Position numbers and translations under genes: made by a program
The notes under the pieces: model-generated
Databases searched by the model: none
What the model was told of the DNA's origin: nothing
The model's input: only the letters and a program-made list of their open reading frames with translations
Part shown: positions 8,189-18,359 of the stretch, one piece after another
Layout of the letters: each line of letters begins with the position of its first letter
How positions within the stretch are numbered: position 1 is the first letter of the stretch
Source of the DNA: Jimgerdemannia flammicorona
Taxonomy: Eukaryota; Mucoromycota; Endogonomycetes; Endogonales; Endogonaceae
DNA length: 24,597 nt
Direction of reading: 5' to 3'
Assembly (NCBI GenBank): GCA_003990745.1
Contig: RBNI01001070.1
Coordinates: 1-24,597 of the forward strand

Positions 8189-10524
8189 GGGCATGGTGCC
8201 TGGAGAAGATGGTCTGCTCTGGGACTTTTAGAAAAGGATGCTGAGAGTACCTGGAGTGATGGAAGAGATGATGAAGATATGTGATTTGGTACTATAGTCA
8301 GAGAGGTGGGTGGGGGAGCAAGATCTGGGACTGGTGGCACTGCTTTATAAGGACAAGAGTAGAAGGGAGGACTAGAAGAACTGGCAGCCCATTATGCTTC
8401 TGGACATGGACAGGAAGTTGGTCACTAAGGTAGTGGTGGTGAGGCTGTAGAGGGTGGTCCAGCAAGTTTTGGATGAGAAGCAGTGAGGTTTTGTAGGGGG
8501 CTGGCTCATTAGGCATGGTATGGCCTGGGTGCATGGCATTATTGAAGGGGCTCAAGCCTGTGGTCTGGATGGGAGACTGGTCTTCTTAGATCAGGAGAAA
8601 CCTTATGACCATATGTAGTGAGTCTGGCTGGAGAAGGTTCTGGACAGGATTGGTGTCTCTCAGCAGTTTCAAGTAGCAATGATCAGCCTACTAGAAAGGA
8701 GTAGAGCAGTGCTCTTATGTAATAGATATAGAGGGGTGGCATTCACTCTGGGAAGGGGTATTTCTCAAGGGAACCCACTGTCTCCTATTTTGTATACTCT
8801 GTTCTTAGAGCTATTGATAGATAGAATTCAATGGAAGATAGTAGAGCTCTCCATATTCAGCATTGTGTGAAAGGTTGGAGCCTTTGCAGATGATATGGTG
8901 ATTGGTCTGAGGTTGATTGCTGATGTTGAGGAACTCCAGAAAACAGTGGAGTGGTATGAGGTATACTCTGGAGCTAAACTTAACTAGTATAAGTGCAAAA
9001 TGATAGTATTGGATAATAGCCTAGTGGGAGGGAATTTCATTGGAACAATTGTCTCTGCTGGAGAGGCTGTGAGATACTTGGGCATCTATCTCTCCATATA
9101 TGGATCAGTCCTGTCATGCACTTGGTGGAAGTAATGAGTGGCCATCTGAAGGGAGGTCTTGTGAGATTAGGGAGGCTACCACATATCTTTAGTGGGATGT
9201 ATTGTAATTTTGAATATCTACTGGCTTCTAAAGTTATGGTATTTGGCATATTATCTGGACTTCTCAGCCTAGGTGGTAAAGAGGCTATCAAAGCTGGCCA
9301 AAGATTGGATCTGAGCTAGGTAGAGAAGTCAGATTAGCTGAGAAATATTTTCATTATTAGTAGCTAGAGGAGGCCTTGGGCTGGTTGATTTCCTGAAAAG
9401 GCTATATTGTCTGAGAGCATAGTGACTGAAGATAGCAGTGGAACTGAGGGGGGGTAGCTGAGTTCCTCTAATAAAGAAGGTCTGAGAGATGAGGTGCTCA
9501 CTAAGAGAAACTACTGGAGATTTACTATCTTTGATTGAGCTTCCAAATAGAGGGTGAATGAGATTTAAGGGCTTCTGGTGGGGAGTAGTAGATGGGGCTC
9601 ATCAGATCAGGATTTGCTGATAGAGAGATGAAAGAGAAGTGCCATGGGGCCTAACAATGTAGAGATGGGATTGAGTATTACTAGGGGGCACCCCCCTTAT
9701 AGACTTTAATAGGGTAGAGTACCAAAGGAGGATGAGACAGAATGTATGGCCTAGCAGCTGGCAGATGGCAGAAATTGGAGAAGGGTAGAACTGGAATAGA
9801 GTCTGGGTCTAGAGTGTAGAGATAAGGCAATAGTTGCCACCCAAATACTGGGTGGTTAGGTGGTACATGCTGCAGAGGAATATTATGCTCAACTTTCACT
9901 CAGGCCACCTTGTGGAGGAGGAGAACTTTGATTATAAGGAGTGCTATAATGTAGAACAGGAAGAGAGATTTGTACAGATACCAGAATATTGACTACAAGA
10001 GTACAAGGTACTTGGAGACTTTTGGTTAATAGTTGGAAATAGGTTGAGTGTTGTGCACAGAGGGGATAGAGAGCAGGGTTTATGGAAAGAACTGAGAGAT
10101 AGATTGGTGGGGGGGGTGGAGAGAGAGTAGCTGACTTTGGGTTGGGTATTAGTAGTTTGGATAGAACTGACAGGTCACTGGCTGTTTATGTTTGAGAAAG
10201 AAAAGTGTTTGAGTTTAGAGGAGTAGTTGGTGAAGTAGGAAGGGCTGATGGAGGACATTTTGACAGGCTGGTGACTGGGATGGGGTCTGCAGGAAGGTTG
10301 GTGGTGCCATTTGGTAGAGAAAATCTGTGAGCAGAGTAAGAGAAAAGTTGGAGTGGTGAGTGATAGGGTGGTTTTTAAGTATGAGAGTATGGGGGAGGGG
10401 CTCTCTAGGGATATTGGGTAGTGTGAGGGGATAATGTAATTATATGCCATAGATTGGTAATAAATGGCAACATCCAAGTAACTATAAAAAAAAAATAAAA
10501 AAATAAAAAAATAAAAAAAAAAAA
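8189..10524 (+). mobile_element. LINE-3 copy: 5'-truncated LINE inserted in the Gypsy integrase
   Basis: It is bounded by a 17-base target-site duplication, GTAGGGTCCTTCTCACT at 8172-8188 and the same with one mismatch at 10525-10541. The upstream Gypsy copy has this target once, uninterrupted, near 20872-20890. The element starts inside the RT region of ORF2 and ends CCAAGTAACTATA followed by an A-rich tail with scattered T (about 10486-10524). It is the same subfamily as LINE-2, in the opposite orientation. No CpG is visible along it, whereas LINE-2 keeps some. Confidence 0.92.
8191..10440 (+). pseudogene. LINE-3 ORF2 remnant: reverse transcriptase and C-terminal region
   Basis: It starts at VPGEDGLLWDF, the N-terminal RT signature seen in LINE-2 as APGEDGLPWDF. 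Then come LLDMDRKLVTKVVVVRLQ, FLDQEKPYDHM, RGISQGNPLSPILYTLFLE (about 8752-8808) and AFADDMVIGL (about 8880-8910). The FADD catalytic pair is intact here, unlike in LINE-1 and LINE-2. YLGIYLSIYGSVL follows at about 9073-9111. Downstream frames shift, and the zinc finger region near 9890-9990 is mutated. TAG and TGA stops break the frame throughout, so it is inactive. Confidence 0.85.
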
Positions 10525-11054
10525 GTAAGGTCCTTCTCACTTAGGCTCCAGCTTTTATAACCATGAAGCTTCTACTATATTCTGATATACTAAGACTTTG
10601 TCTCCTATCTTGATAATCTCTAGAGGCTTATAAATCTTTTCTGTATTATTCTGTTATAGTGCCTGTATCTTGGTTATGTAATTCTCAGCCTTCTTTCTGA
10701 TTTGGTATAGTTTTTATATGTATCTCTATATCTATATATTTCCATACAGTATCTCTATTGGATAATAAAGTTCCTTGAGAACTTTCTTCTCCAAACAGTA
10801 TCTCTTAAGGGGTAAAATGGGTACTTTGTAATCAGATATTCTAAAGAGCAGATAATACTATGCAGATAGTGATCTCCATTTTTATAGTTATTGCAGATCT
10901 TAGTGATGATATTCTTGAGAGTCTTGTTGGTTCTTTCTGCTTATTCATTTCTCTAAGAATGATAGGCTGTAGTCTGAATGTACTGGATCTTGTACTTTTT
11001 GTAGAGAATCTTAAAGAACTGGTTTACAAATTCTGTTCTTCTGTCCATAGTTAC
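10525..11054 (-). pseudogene. Gypsy integrase catalytic core, downstream copy (3' half)
   Basis: On the minus strand this continues the integrase from the LINE-2 insertion point. The Asp codon lies at 11043-11045, within the LINE-2 target duplication (reads DRRTEF), and the Glu codon at 10935-10937 in AERTN. Exactly 35 codons separate them, the D-x35-E spacing of retroviral and Gypsy integrases. YHSQ-type sequence precedes the Glu in the paralogous copy. The first catalytic Asp and the zinc-binding HHCC domain are absent. Stops interrupt the frame. It continues across LINE-3 into the GPY/F module at 8060-8188. Confidence 0.8.
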
Positions 11055-11167
11055 TTTTTTTTTTTTTTTTTTTTTTTTTTATTTTTTTTTTTTTTTTTTT
11101 TTTTTATAGTTACTTGGACTCTGTCTTTATTACCAGTCTATGAATAAGTATACATCATCACCACCCA

Positions 11168-14100
11168 CTACTCAATCCCCATAGAGGAGCCCCTCCCTAC
11201 CTTCTCACAAATGAAGATCACCCTCTCACCAACTACTCCAACTCTCCCTCCACTCTGTCTACAAATTTTCTCCACCAAGTGGTACCTCTGACTACCCTGC
11301 AGCCCCCAACCAAGCTACCAGCCTGTTAAGGTGTCTTCCATAAGACTATGCCACCACAACAACTGGTCCCCCAAGCTCTGTCTCCTACCATCCTCAAAAA
11401 CAAATAGCCAGTAACTGGTCAGCCCCACCCAAATAGCCAAAGCCCAGCCTAAGGTAAGCCACTCCTTTCCTATCCCCCCTACCAATTGCTCCCTCAAGTC
11501 CTCCCACCTCTCCCATACTTCATCTCCCCTATACCTTATCCCCAAGTGATCTCCAATTGCTTGCCAAAAGTCCCCCAACACCTCACACTCTCCAAGCCAA
11601 TGTTCTGGTGTCTATACATAACCCCCTTCCTGCCCTACATTATGGCACTCCTCACAGTTGAAGCAACTCCCTATGATAAGATGCCCCAAGTAGAAGTTGA
11701 GCATTACATTCCTCTACAGCATGCACCACCAGACCACTCAGTACTTTGGTGGCATCCACTATCTCACTGCGGCACTCTAGGTCCAAACACCATGCCAATT
11801 CCACTCTTCACCAATTCCAACTCCTTGCCAACCACTAGGCCACAGATCCTGGCCCAGTCTCCTTTAGCATTCCATTCTATCACCAATGTTGAACTTAATT
11901 AAAGGAGTGCCACCCAGCAGTATATGATCCCATCTCCACATCACCAGGTCCCAAGCCACCTCCCCTTCATTCCCCTGTCAACGAATTCCAATGCAGTGCA
12001 CCCCCTCCACTATCCTCCACCAAAATCCTTTATATTGCAGTTGTTCAGTGCTCCTAAGTCCAACCAATGAGAGTAGATCGCCAGTCGAGCCTCTTAGTGA
12101 TGACTGCCTCTCCCAGATCTTCTGCAGCAAGGGAACCCAACCACCTCCTCTCAACTCCACTGCCCTCTTTAGCCACTATACTCTCAAGTAGTATAACCAT
12201 TTTGGAAAGTCAACCAGCCCAAGACTACCTCTTGCCACTGGTAAGGACAAGATTTCCCAACTAATCTAACTCCACCTACCAGCCCAAATCTATTTCTTTG
12301 TCAACTTCATCAATCTCTTCACCACCCAGGCTGGGAAGTCCAGATGATAAGCCAGATACCACAACTTTGGCAGCCAGTAGACATTCAAAATCGAGACCCG
12401 CCCTGCCAGAGAATAGTGTCTTCCCCCCCAACCCTGCAGGCCTCCTCCCAGATTCCAATCCTCTGCTCACACCAAAGCCTGGGCAGAACTGACCCATAGA
12501 CTGACAAATAGATGCCCAAGTACTGCACTGCCTCACTGGTGGGGACAATTGTTCCTATAACCTCCCCTCTCACCAGGCCATTGCCCAGCACCATCGTTTC
12601 ATACTTGTGCCAATTCAGCTTAGCCCCAGAGTTCTCCTCATATCACTCCACTGTCTTCTTGAGCTCCTCAACATTAGTGATCAATCCCAAACCAACCACC
12701 ATGTTATCTGCAAAGGCCCCAACTTTCCACCCAATGTCAAAGACAGAGAGCCCCACTATCCTCCGCCTAATTCTGTCTATAAGGGGTTCTAGGGAAAGAG
12801 CATACAAAATGGGGGACAGTGGGTCCCCCTGGGGTACCCCCCTACTCAAGGGGAATGCTACCCCTCTATGTCCATTACACATGAGTGCAGCCCTACTCCC
12901 TTCCAGTAGGCTGACCATAGCTGACTGGAATTGGTGCAGAACCCCTATTCTATCTAATACTTTCACCAGCCAGACTCGTCGCACCTGGTCATAAGCCTTC
13001 TCCTGGTCCAAGAAGACTAGTTACCCATCCAGTCCACAGGCCCTTGCCCCTTCAATAACTCCATGTACCCAGGCTGTGCCATCCCTAATGAGCTGACCAC
13101 TTACAAATCCCCTCTGCTCAACATCCATGACTTGCTGGGCCACCTTCTGTAGTCTTGCAACCACTACCTTAGTCACCAACTTTCTGTCCATATCTAGCAA
13201 CATTATCAGTCACCAGTTCTTCCAATCCTCCCACCTTTCTTTGTTCTTATAAAGCAGCATTACCAGCCCAAGATTCTGCTCCCCCACCCACCTCTCTATC
13301 TGTAGGATAAAGTCGCACAATGCTGTCATCTCTCCCATCACATCTAAGACTCCAGCCATTCGCTTCCAGAAGTCCCAGGGCAGACCATCCTCCCCAGGTG
13401 CCATACCTGACATTGTCACAGCAAGAACCTGGTGGATCTCATCCTCCTGTACAGGCCTTACCAGGTCCCCTAGCCCCTCTACTTATGGTGGATGCCAATC
13501 CTCCAATATTCAGTCAATGGTAGCAGCATCTGCCCCACCCTTCTCCTCACTCCACAATCCACTCCGTCACTCTTTCAGCAATCCAAGAATGTCCTGTACA
13601 CCATGCACTAGTATACCATCTGAGTCAAGTACTCCTTCCCACTGTTGCTGTACCCTTCTTGCCCTAAGAGCCCTTGTAAGAAACTTAGAAGGCCTCTCCC
13701 CTTCCTCTAGATCCTGCCAATGAAGCTATGCTGCCAAGCTTTGTATCTTTGCCTCTTTCTCTTCCCATAGCACCTGTTGTAGTTCCCCAACCTCTATCTT
13801 TGCTCTCATTAATCTCCAATCTTCTTCTCCCTCCAACATCATCAGCTGTGCCCACTCCTCCAGGAGCCTAGCCAATCTAGTAGAAGCCCAATATACTCTT
13901 CACCTTCTCTGCTTCCCTGCCTCCTTGCCAGCCTCACTCCAGTAAATCTTGGCCATCTTCTTCATCCTCATCCACCGAACCCCAACTGAGGCACCTTCCC
14001 ACCACCAGTTCTCCACCCTCAGCTGAATGTCTTTAGTCCACTCATCCCACTGGGTCTTGTCATCTAACAAAGAGGAATTAAGGTGCCAATGTCCAGGCCC

Positions 14101-14835
14101 ATCCCCACTTCCCCCAAAGCACCCCTGTCCCAAAAGCCCCCAGTGATCCGACCATAGACACTATTCCACCTCTAGCAACTTCTAAACATCTAGGCCCCAG
14201 CAGCTGGCCATCAGAATCCAGTTGATTCTTGTCCCCAGGCCCCCTGCCCAATGTGTATAAACCCTCCTATCCCCCCAGTACTCTCTACCAGCATCTACCA
14301 GTACACTTAGTCTTTCTACTTCCTCCCACACCACCAGTCCTCCACTCCTGCTCTCAGCACCTCATCCTCCATCTGTCCTATCCATCAGTATGTCCCGAAC
14401 CATATTAAAATCTCCTCCAAGCATATCCACCCCAGTCTCTGCAAGGATCCCACTCTCCTGTAGACCTTTCACCCAATATACACACTCACCCTATACAGCA
14501 GGGCAGTAACAGGAGCTAACTGTAACTGGCTCCCAGCCTGTATGAATCCACTTACCCCAGACCAGTCTCTCCCCCCAGCTCCTTACATCCTGTATCTCCC
14601 CTCTGCCTTTCTGAACCAAAATCCCAACCTTGCCCTTCCAAATCACCACACCTCCCCATTCCTTTGTCCATTCTATCTTATCAGAATCATCCTCACACCT
14701 GACATCCTGCAAGAGGAAGAGATCAGCCTCCAATCCCTTCATCCAAGTAAAAATGTTCCTATGTCTAGTAGCACCCCATAACCCATTCATGTTTAAAGAA
14801 AAAATGTTGGTTATACTGTTCATAATTAAATACAT
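11168..14835 (-). pseudogene. LINE-2 ORF2: AP endonuclease, reverse transcriptase, zinc finger
   Basis: About 1,220 codons. The N-terminal endonuclease shows FSLNMNGLWG (about residue 12), LLQDVR (Asp where Glu is usual), GGDFNMVRD, TRINWI (Asn for the usual Asp) and SDHWGLLG. RT shows APGEDGLPWDFWKRM, LLDMDRKLVTKVVVARL, QRGFVSGQLIRDGTAWVHG, FLDQEKAYDQVRRVW, RGVPQGDPLSPILYALSLE (about 12810-12866), AFADNMVVGL (about 12700-12730; second catalytic Asp changed to Asn) and YLGIYLSVYGSVLPRLW. The frame then shifts by one at a run of seven G (about 12422-12429), after which SLAGRVSILNVYWLPKLWYL continues to the end. The C-terminal finger reads CEECHNVG...HWLGEC (about 11600-11665), C-x2-C-x14-H-x4-C. 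A few nonsense codons (for example near 13020 and 13205) make this copy inactive. The paired stop at 11315-11317 is also found in LINE-3, so the true end could be there. Confidence 0.9.
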
Positions 14836-14853
14836 TATGTTATCAATTGATCT

Positions 14854-16877
14854 TTACTGCTCCATACTCATCTCCTCCTGCTCCATGTCCAGATTATGTT
14901 CCACAGCCACCTCCTCCTCTTCAGCTCTCTGAGCCTCCAATCCAGCAGCAGTTCATTCATCTCCCCATCTGCCTTCTCCTTGAACTCCTCTCAATATTCT
15001 AGGCAGGCCTCCTGCCAGAGCTGCAATTCATGACACTTGTTCCAGCAGTATTCAGCCCTCTCCCCAGCAATGACCACCATCTCTGCCTCCCTCTCCTTAT
15101 CCACCTCATACCCTTTCTCCTCTAGGTACATCACAAGAATTTCTGCCTTCAATGCCTTCATCACTCCATCCCCCTGCAGTATCCTCGCCCAATGCTCATC
15201 ATCCATCACTTGTAAGTCCACCTCTCCCAACTCTTCCACCACTAGGTTATTCATCATTTGGCACATCCAAAGTAAGTTCCCCACCTCCTTCCTACCTGGA
15301 GTCACCAGCCTCCCTCTATCCAATATTGTGGTGTCAGCCCCAGCACTTGCAGACTCATCCTATACCTCCAGGACATCCACCAGTTCCTCCTCTCCAGCTG
15401 CCACCACCTGTCCCCCATACACTATCTCTGGAACTCTGAATTACACCCTCTGGGCCCCCCACATTGGCACATCCTCTACTACCCTGTTTCAGGAAGCCAG
15501 GCCTCATCTGATAAGAGGGGTGGGGGTAGGGGAGCCCTCCCAGTCCTCCTCCCAAACCTCCAGTATACTATCAGTATATGGGTCATTACTAGGCTTCTCC
15601 TTATCCTCCCCTGCCTCCTTCCCAGCCTTCCCCTCCCCCTCACTAGCCCAGACACTCACTTTGGCTCCTCCTGTGCCCTTCACCTTGCTTGTATCCTCCA
15701 GTGGTCTGTTATCCAGTTTAGCCAGCAGCTCCTTCTATCTCTTATGCCCCTGAGCCCTTTCCCACTGCTTCTTGTCCACTTGAATCTGCTTTCCATCCAC
15801 CACCTCCAAGTGTGTTGACTCCACAAAAGCCTCCCAAGCCTTTGCTTGCCACTCTATAGCACCACCCAACTCTTCTAGCACTTCCAATAAATCCTCCTCC
15901 TTCTCCTCACTTCCCTTCACCCTTATCACCTTGCACAAGATCACTCCTCAGACCATCACCAAAGACTAGTCCCTCACCTTCCTGGTTGCTTCCTTCCCAG
16001 CCAGCCAAATCCTCACATCCACATCACTAGTTCTGAGCGAGGTCCCTTCCCAGATCCTGAATCTGATATCCACCACCTCTCCATATTCTGCCATAACTTC
16101 CTCAACTCTCCTTCTTATCTCCACCACTATCACTGTGGGCACTCCTTTCACCAGCAGTTAGACCACCCTGGGATCCCACTTAAGACAATGTGCTATTGGA
16201 ACACATACCTCCCCAACTACTAATCCAACCTTCAGTGCCTCCTCCAGTGGTGCAGTCTCCTCAAAACCCACCTCCACTCCCTCCAGTCTCTTCAAAAACT
16301 TCACTGATGCAGCTCCTACCACCTGCTTAGTAATGAGCCCCAGCACCATTTTTGCCATCACTGCTAAGCCCCTGAAGCACAGTATAACTACGAATGCTGA
16401 GATCAATTTTTTGAGTAATGGGGCCACCACCAGGCCCATCATGCCATCTGCCAAATCCCCTTGTCTTCTAAGCCTCAGCTGCTCAGCCTCACTATCAGCC
16501 ATTATATCTGGATTTTTTTCCAGATTGGCAGTCCCATCGCTACCAGCAGTCACACTTCCCCCAGCCACTACTCTCCCAGCTCCACTGCCCCCCCTTCCAA
16601 GGGCTGCTCCCCCACACACTGCTGCCTTCTTGGTCTCCTTGCCTCTCCTCAGCCAGCCCTCCAGCCCTGATGCCTGCTGTCTCCCCTTCACCATCTCCAC
16701 AAAGCTCATCCTCCCAGATCCTTGGCCTCTGCCACTACCTCCACCCCTTCCACATCCACCCACCAGCAGCCCCCTCATGCCCCCCCTCAGGCCTGGGCCC
16801 CTCCTCACCTGCTGCCAGTCAAAAGTGCTTGGGCCACCCTGCTTAGTACATACCTCAGATTGCCTATCAGTTGCCAT
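14854..16877 (-). pseudogene. LINE-2 ORF1 (gag-like RNA-binding protein)
   Basis: A single frame runs from the ATG at 16877 for about 600 codons, broken by several stops (near 16155, 15963, 15733, and three to five between 15510 and 14990). A small frame change is likely near the end, before the TAA at 14854-14856. The N-terminus (residues 20-60) is Gly/Arg-rich (GLRGGMRGLLVGGCGRGG), typical of RNA-binding tails. A hydrophobic stretch, LISAFVVILCFRGLAVMAKM, follows around residue 160. After the first stop, LLVKGVPTVIVVEIRRRVEE ... YGEVVDIRF resembles an RRM-like fold of LINE ORF1 proteins. The C-terminal half is acidic and helical. No CCHC knuckle is visible. The role is inferred from its place ahead of ORF2. 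Confidence 0.75.
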
Positions 16878-16942
16878 GTTGTTAGTCTCTTTTCTCCAAA
16901 AACAATGTTATAAGTGCTTTCCAAAGGTGGTCCATAGTTACT

Positions 16943-17290
16943 TGCAATAAGGTCTTAAATTGACAGATGATTTCTTTGTAGAAGAAATCAGCAATTGACT
17001 ATATATTGGTTTCTTTGAGGCTGATTTGATAGAATTCTGAATATAAGTCCAAGGTGTTATAGTATGAATATTCTCAAATTTGTAGAGTATTTTCTTAAGT
17101 TCCATCTTGAGCAGGAATTTATTCCAATAGTATAGCTATACTTGTTTGTAGTTTCCTCCTTTTTGTGATTCAGTTTAGTGATCTTGGTACTAGTAAATAC
17201 TCCTCTTTCTGTGGATCTGAATCTCTTTCTTCCTCTCTCTGTTTTTTCTAACTTCTTGACTTCTATAATCTTTGGCTGAAGAACTGAGAA
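16943..17290 (-). pseudogene. Gypsy pol linker and RT/integrase remnant, downstream copy
   Basis: Minus strand: after the dUTPase come KIIEVKKLEKTERGRKRFRS and RGVFTSTKITKLNHK, matching the same linker in the upstream copy (22080-21960). Near 17050 the sequence drops the remaining linker and RT N-half and jumps to the RT block A region (TTGGACTTATATTCAG). It then passes directly into integrase sequence (GCTGATTTCTTCTACAAAG), a junction shared with the upstream copy. It ends at the LINE-2 target duplication. Confidence 0.75.
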
Positions 17291-17625
17291 GATTAATATC
17301 TATATCAGTCAGTCCTTCTTCTTGATTGAAAATAGAATTATAGAGTTGTAGTTCTTAGCAATGAGTAGTATTTCTCTGATATAATCTGAATTGATGACTT
17401 CTCCTTCAATAGTAATCTCACTCTTGGCCAGACTACTTCTTGTCTTGAGGCTTCTGATATGGTCTTTTGGAATATTTATCTCCAGACTAGTTATAAGTAG
17501 AGTAGTTGTCTGGGGCTTGAGTACAGTTTCTTTTACAGTAGCAATATCCATTCCAGCTGCATTTTCTGAATTGTATTCTGGTAGAACTGTATCAGAGTAG
17601 ATTCTCCAAATCTTGATCTTAATTT
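17290..17625 (-). pseudogene. dUTPase domain inside Gypsy pol
   Basis: dUTPases hydrolyse dUTP to dUMP and pyrophosphate and limit uracil entry into cDNA. Five features match in order on the minus strand. SDTVLPEYNSENAAGMDIA is motif 1 (AAGxDL type, about 17541-17612). ITSLEINIPKDH matches the TGlxixiP strand. KTRSSLAKSEI is motif 2 (17417-17446). GEVINSDYIREI is motif 3 (17369-17404), where the usual catalytic Asp (I-D-x-D-Y) is Asn, a G-to-A change. KKKD-stop-LI-stop-ILIF is motif 4 (GDRIAQLIF type, about 17295-17330), with C-to-T stops in place of Arg and Gln. The glycine-rich motif 5 is not seen. The position between protease and RT resembles the pol-encoded dUTPase of non-primate lentiviruses. 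Identification is strong; activity is lost. Confidence 0.88.
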
Positions 17626-18009
17626 TTTCTTCATCACTACTGTCTTTCAGAAGGGCTGGTGGTTTATCATTCTCTTCCTTCTTCTTCTCTTCTCTTATCT
17701 GTTTCTCAAGAGCCTTTTGTCATCTTTTATGATAGATCTTCTTGATTATACTAATACACTAGTAGCAGTTATTAATATGCTCTATATAGTATATTCTAAT
17801 CTCATAGAGGTAGACTCCTTATGGTATATATCCTTCAATAATCCTCTTGTACTAGTCCTCTTCACTAATCTATCTAACTTTCTTCTTCTTTTTTTGGGTA
17901 GTTACTATGTAGGTCTCTTCTTGCTCACTTTCTTCTTCCTCTATTTTGAGGAGTACTCCTTTATTGACATTGATGGAAATTTGCATCTTCTGTTCACAGT
18001 AGATGATCT

Positions 18010-18330
18010 ATATCTTCTGGGCATTCAGATCAATTATTACTCTGACTTTATAAAGTCACTGATTGCTGATGAGGATATCATAGTTGGTTGCATTGGTTAT
18101 AATAGTATCTTCTAAGATAGTTGCTCTTCTGAACTTGATGGAAATATTTTGAATCTTTTCTAGGGGTGTGGCTTTTATATCATCTGCTATGACAAATATC
18201 AATTTGATTACTTCTTCAACCTTCTAACCTAGGCAGTCTACTGCTTTCTTACTGAGAAGATATTCTCCTGCTCTAGTATCAATGATAGCCTCAAAGATTC
18301 TATCTTCAATTTAGCAGATTATATAAGCAG
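18010..18330 (-). pseudogene. Gypsy retropepsin-like protease domain
   Basis: The active-site region reads EAIIDTRAGEYLLSKKAVD. The DTG triad is DTR at 18272-18280 (Gly to Arg by G-to-A). The domain continues with VEEVIKLIFVIADD, KATPLEKIQNISIKF, ATILEDTIITNATNYDILIS and KVRVIIDLNAQKIYI. The NYDILIxNQ segment corresponds to the Y-D-x-L-I-G-N-x-W-L motif of fungal Gypsy proteases. Such enzymes cleave the Gag-Pol polyprotein. Between protease and dUTPase lies a Lys/Glu-rich linker (17630-17960). The opposite strand's Leu-rich open frame at 17717-18115 is a shadow. Confidence 0.85.
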
Positions 18331-18359
18331 AGGTCTTGCAATTGTCTTCACTTTCTTCT

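Larger units (their letters stand above)
11055..16929 (-). mobile_element. LINE-2 copy: full-length two-ORF LINE inserted in the Gypsy integrase
   Basis: The plus-strand T run at 11055-11105 (one A inside) is its poly(A) tail, and the 5' end is at about 16929. It is flanked by a target duplication, GTCCATAGTTACT, at 11043-11055 and 16930-16942. The upstream Gypsy copy carries this site once, near 21380-21393. A short 5' UTR of about 50 bases precedes ORF1 (16877-14854), and ORF2 (14835-11168) starts about 18 bases after the ORF1 stop. At about 5.9 kb it is essentially complete. It retains CpG and long open stretches, so it is younger than the Gypsy copy it sits in. No RNase H is recognised, which is compatible with several fungal LINE clades (Tad- or L1-like); I cannot decide which. 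Confidence 0.93.

Noticed and set aside
8011..8555. Overlapping minus-strand frames across 8011-8555
   Set aside because: They straddle the Gypsy/LINE-3 junction, and most of their length is antisense to the LINE-3 RT.
10860..11147. Plus-strand frame with poly-Phe
   Set aside because: It is the antisense of integrase running into the LINE-2 poly(A) tail.
12512..12994. Plus-strand 160-codon frame
   Set aside because: Antisense of the LINE-2 RT domain, whose minus-strand motifs are unmistakable.
15037..15753. Long plus-strand open frame rich in Ser/Pro/Thr
   Set aside because: Antisense shadow of LINE-2 ORF1; low-complexity composition and no family signature.
16333..16950. Plus-strand 205-codon Pro/Leu-rich frame
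   Set aside because: Antisense of the Gly/Arg-rich LINE-2 ORF1 N-terminus.
17717..18115. Leu/Phe-rich plus-strand frame resembling a membrane protein
   Set aside because: Antisense of the Gypsy protease and linker; the hydrophobicity comes from complementing Lys/Glu codons.
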